Source of the DNA: Bigelowiella natans CCMP2755
Taxonomy: Eukaryota; Cercozoa; Chlorarachniophyceae
Direction: 5' to 3'
Length of the DNA: 35,000 bases
Assembly: GCA_000320545.1 (NCBI GenBank)
Contig: ADNK01000940.1
Location: 1-35,000 of the forward strand
A program made the translations under genes and the position numbers. Each line of letters begins with the position of its first letter. The first letter of the stretch is position 1. Shown here in pieces: positions 33,329 to 35,000 of the stretch. The notes under the pieces were generated by a model that worked only from the letters and a program-made list of their open reading frames with translations, was not told the origin of the DNA and did not search any database.

Positions 33329-33466
33329 GAGTCTAAACACGAGAACAATGTCATTGGTCGCAATCATGATGTTGATGAGGACGATGACGACGACGATGAC
33401 GACGTTCCCGTAGAGCGATGCCATTGCAACGATTTCGAATTGTCTCCCCTGTGATCGGCTTTACAG

Positions 33467-33607
33467 TGTTGTTGTTTGCAGTGGTTCTTCCCCCGAAACA
33501 ACTAGTTGCCCTTAGTGATGGCGGAAGCTCATTCGATGATATGCTTTCAATAATCTATTTATCAATAGCTGGTCCATTTGGTTGAACCCATGCTTCCGTG
33601 AGATAGT

Positions 33608-33645
<38 letters not shown>

Positions 33646-34334
33646 ATATATAAAAGTCGCAACTAGCACACATGCACTCCTACAAAACAACCGACACAGC
33701 CCTAAGCCATCATCTCTGCTACCAAACAAACTAAAGACACTAGATGAGCGAAGAGCCGTGAGGTGGTGGCTTTTGGGTTCCATTCTTCGATAAGTGGCGT
33801 TTGGGAAAATGGTTAACAGTAGCCAGCCTCCCTTTACTATCCGAATAATGAGTGCTATTGTTATCGCTATTATTTTCATCGTCATCATTGCCACCATCAT
33901 CATCATTATCAACCACCACCACCACCACCACAACAACAACAATAATGCCATCATCATTGGTTACTAGGATTACCTTGATAACGACGTCCCCGAGCGCTTT
34001 TCGACGGAATCGCGCGTGTGGTTAGGAGGTGCAGTTATGTGTTGTTGGAGGCAGATGTGGAGAATCTTCAACATGAATTCGAACTGAAATCGAGAGGGAG
34101 GGAGGGGGGGGAGGGATAGAGAGGGGGGGAGTTATTGAGTACTTGAATGGAGATGTACTAAATAATGAAAATTGGTATATTGGGCTGGTCCCCCTGAGTT
34201 TCATCCGATTTTCAAAACTTTTCAGGAGGTTGGAGTCTGGTTCTTACAGCATGGGTTACTTATTCTCAACGAATTCAAATGCTGAATATACCAAAATATA
34301 TATGCACACAGTAACTTGCATAGTTTCCCTTCGT

Positions 34335-34380
<46 letters not shown>

Positions 34381-34418
34381 CCTCTTTGTCTCTCCAGGGT
34401 GTTGGTATACAATCATGA
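33467..34418 (+). CDS. 3' exons of a gene, probably the membrane protein upstream
   Basis: Four exons agree in phase: 33467-33504 (begins in the middle of a codon), 33968-34020, 34226-34310 and 34398-34418, ending in TGA. They read LLLFAVVLPPKQL, DYLDNDVPERFSTESRV, RLESGSYSMGYLFSTN with AEYTKIYMHT, and GVGIQS. This looks like one continuous C-terminal domain after a hydrophobic stretch. The phase required at 33467 does not match a donor in the 33165-33328 exon, so an exon may be missing or mis-read. The intron 33505-33967 holds TA and ACC repeats; the intron 34311-34397 is nearly all CT. Confidence 0.45.
33610..33642. repeat. (TA)n microsatellite
   Basis: TA tract in the intron 33505-33967. 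Another triplet tract, ACC then AAC, lies at about 33911-33945. Confidence 0.9.
34337..34385. repeat. (CT)n tract before splice acceptor
   Basis: CT tract that makes up most of the 87-nt intron 34311-34397 and acts as its polypyrimidine tract. Confidence 0.9.
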
Positions 34419-35000
34419 TCTTTCATTGTAGATATTTTCCGTACTACTGGGCGTCATGGAGGCGATTCCCTTGTGCCTTCCGGATCGCCATGGCCATGGC
34501 CATGCATCTGCTGCAGCTGTGTCTGAAATGAAAGAGGCAGGGGGGGGTTCAGAAGTTGTGACTGTCGTATCAGTCTGCAATCCATCGGTTCGTTTGATTT
34601 CTGTACAAGTAGCCATTTTTCATCACATTGTCTTACCTTCCTCCTTCATTTCCTGCTGCGGAGCATGGATTTAATGAAGGATAGTATGTGCATGTTAGAT
34701 GCAGCCAGCACCTTCTCCTTCCTGTCGTTATTAGATCGTAGCCCTCTGCTCCATATTTAACACGCACACAGCACTATGGGATCGATACTTCATACTTGGT
34801 TTGTTTGATATTGATTAGGGTTGTGACACATAGTGGGATACTGCAAAGAAGTCCGTAGCGCCCCACTCCGATTACATCCCTCCATGCAGGGTTAAGAGAC
34901 GATTGCTATCTGGAACATGACGTACAACTACGAACATTGAGACGGAGCCGTAGAGTCATTTGTCAGTTCTTCTTAGCATCTATCGTTCATGTTTGGTGGA
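34419..35000. other. Right-end stretch, nothing firm
   Basis: Open frames of 65-72 codons lie on both strands at 34413-34674, with ccatggccatggccatg near 34489. I cannot tell whether they are 3' UTR, a further exon or noise. Confidence 0.35.

Noticed and set aside
34413-34674. Antisense pair of 67-72-codon frames near the right end
   Set aside because: No family resemblance or phase-matched neighbour exon; the sequence is partly simple (ccatgg repeats).

Overview
This is nuclear DNA of an intron-rich eukaryote, probably a protist or alga. I do not name the organism. Coding sequence is cut into many short exons (often 40-120 nt) joined by GT-AG introns of about 50-400 nt, and most longer introns carry microsatellites (CT, CA/GT, TA, ATC, poly-C). 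Few long open frames are genes. I rebuilt genes by joining acceptor and donor sites whose phases agree and whose product matches a known family or reads as one continuous protein. The exon chains are my reading and have not been checked against transcripts.

Layout. 662-1624 (-): small unrecognised gene. 2005-2501 (+): possible small secreted protein. 2502-3205: gene-free, rich in short palindromes. 3206-4876 (-): SURF2-like nucleolar-type protein, six exons. 4877-5846: intergenic with a hairpin. 5847-9521 (+): 13-exon coiled-coil protein. 9522-10451: intergenic, CATG-rich. 10452-11582 (-): intronless Cys/His-rich protein with a His tract. 11583-12200: intergenic with one copy of a dispersed repeat. 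12201-16364 (+): 15-exon aldo/keto-reductase homologue that lacks two of the four catalytic residues. 16365-17288: strongly CATG-rich block. 17289-18308 (-): J-domain protein with a presequence-like N-terminus and an unusual C-terminal domain. 19081-25615 (+): glutathione reductase in about 26 exons. 25616-26486: CTAG/GTAC-rich block. 26487-27228 (-): QCR8/UQCRQ subunit of respiratory complex III. 27229-29240: second copy of the dispersed repeat, a decayed LINE-type retroelement tail and CATG-rich sequence. 29241-31150 (-): multi-pass membrane protein. 32144-33328 (+): secreted or membrane protein with signal peptide and two transmembrane segments, with further exons at 33467-34418 that may belong to it.

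The genes are unrelated housekeeping and lineage-specific loci, not a functional cluster. Glutathione reductase recycles GSSG to GSH. QCR8 and probably the J protein act in mitochondria. SURF2 relatives are nucleolar. The most unusual points are the catalytically altered aldo/keto reductase, the microsatellite-filled minute-exon structure of glutathione reductase, the J-domain fusion, the intronless Cys/His protein, and the gene-free blocks packed with one palindromic tetranucleotide.
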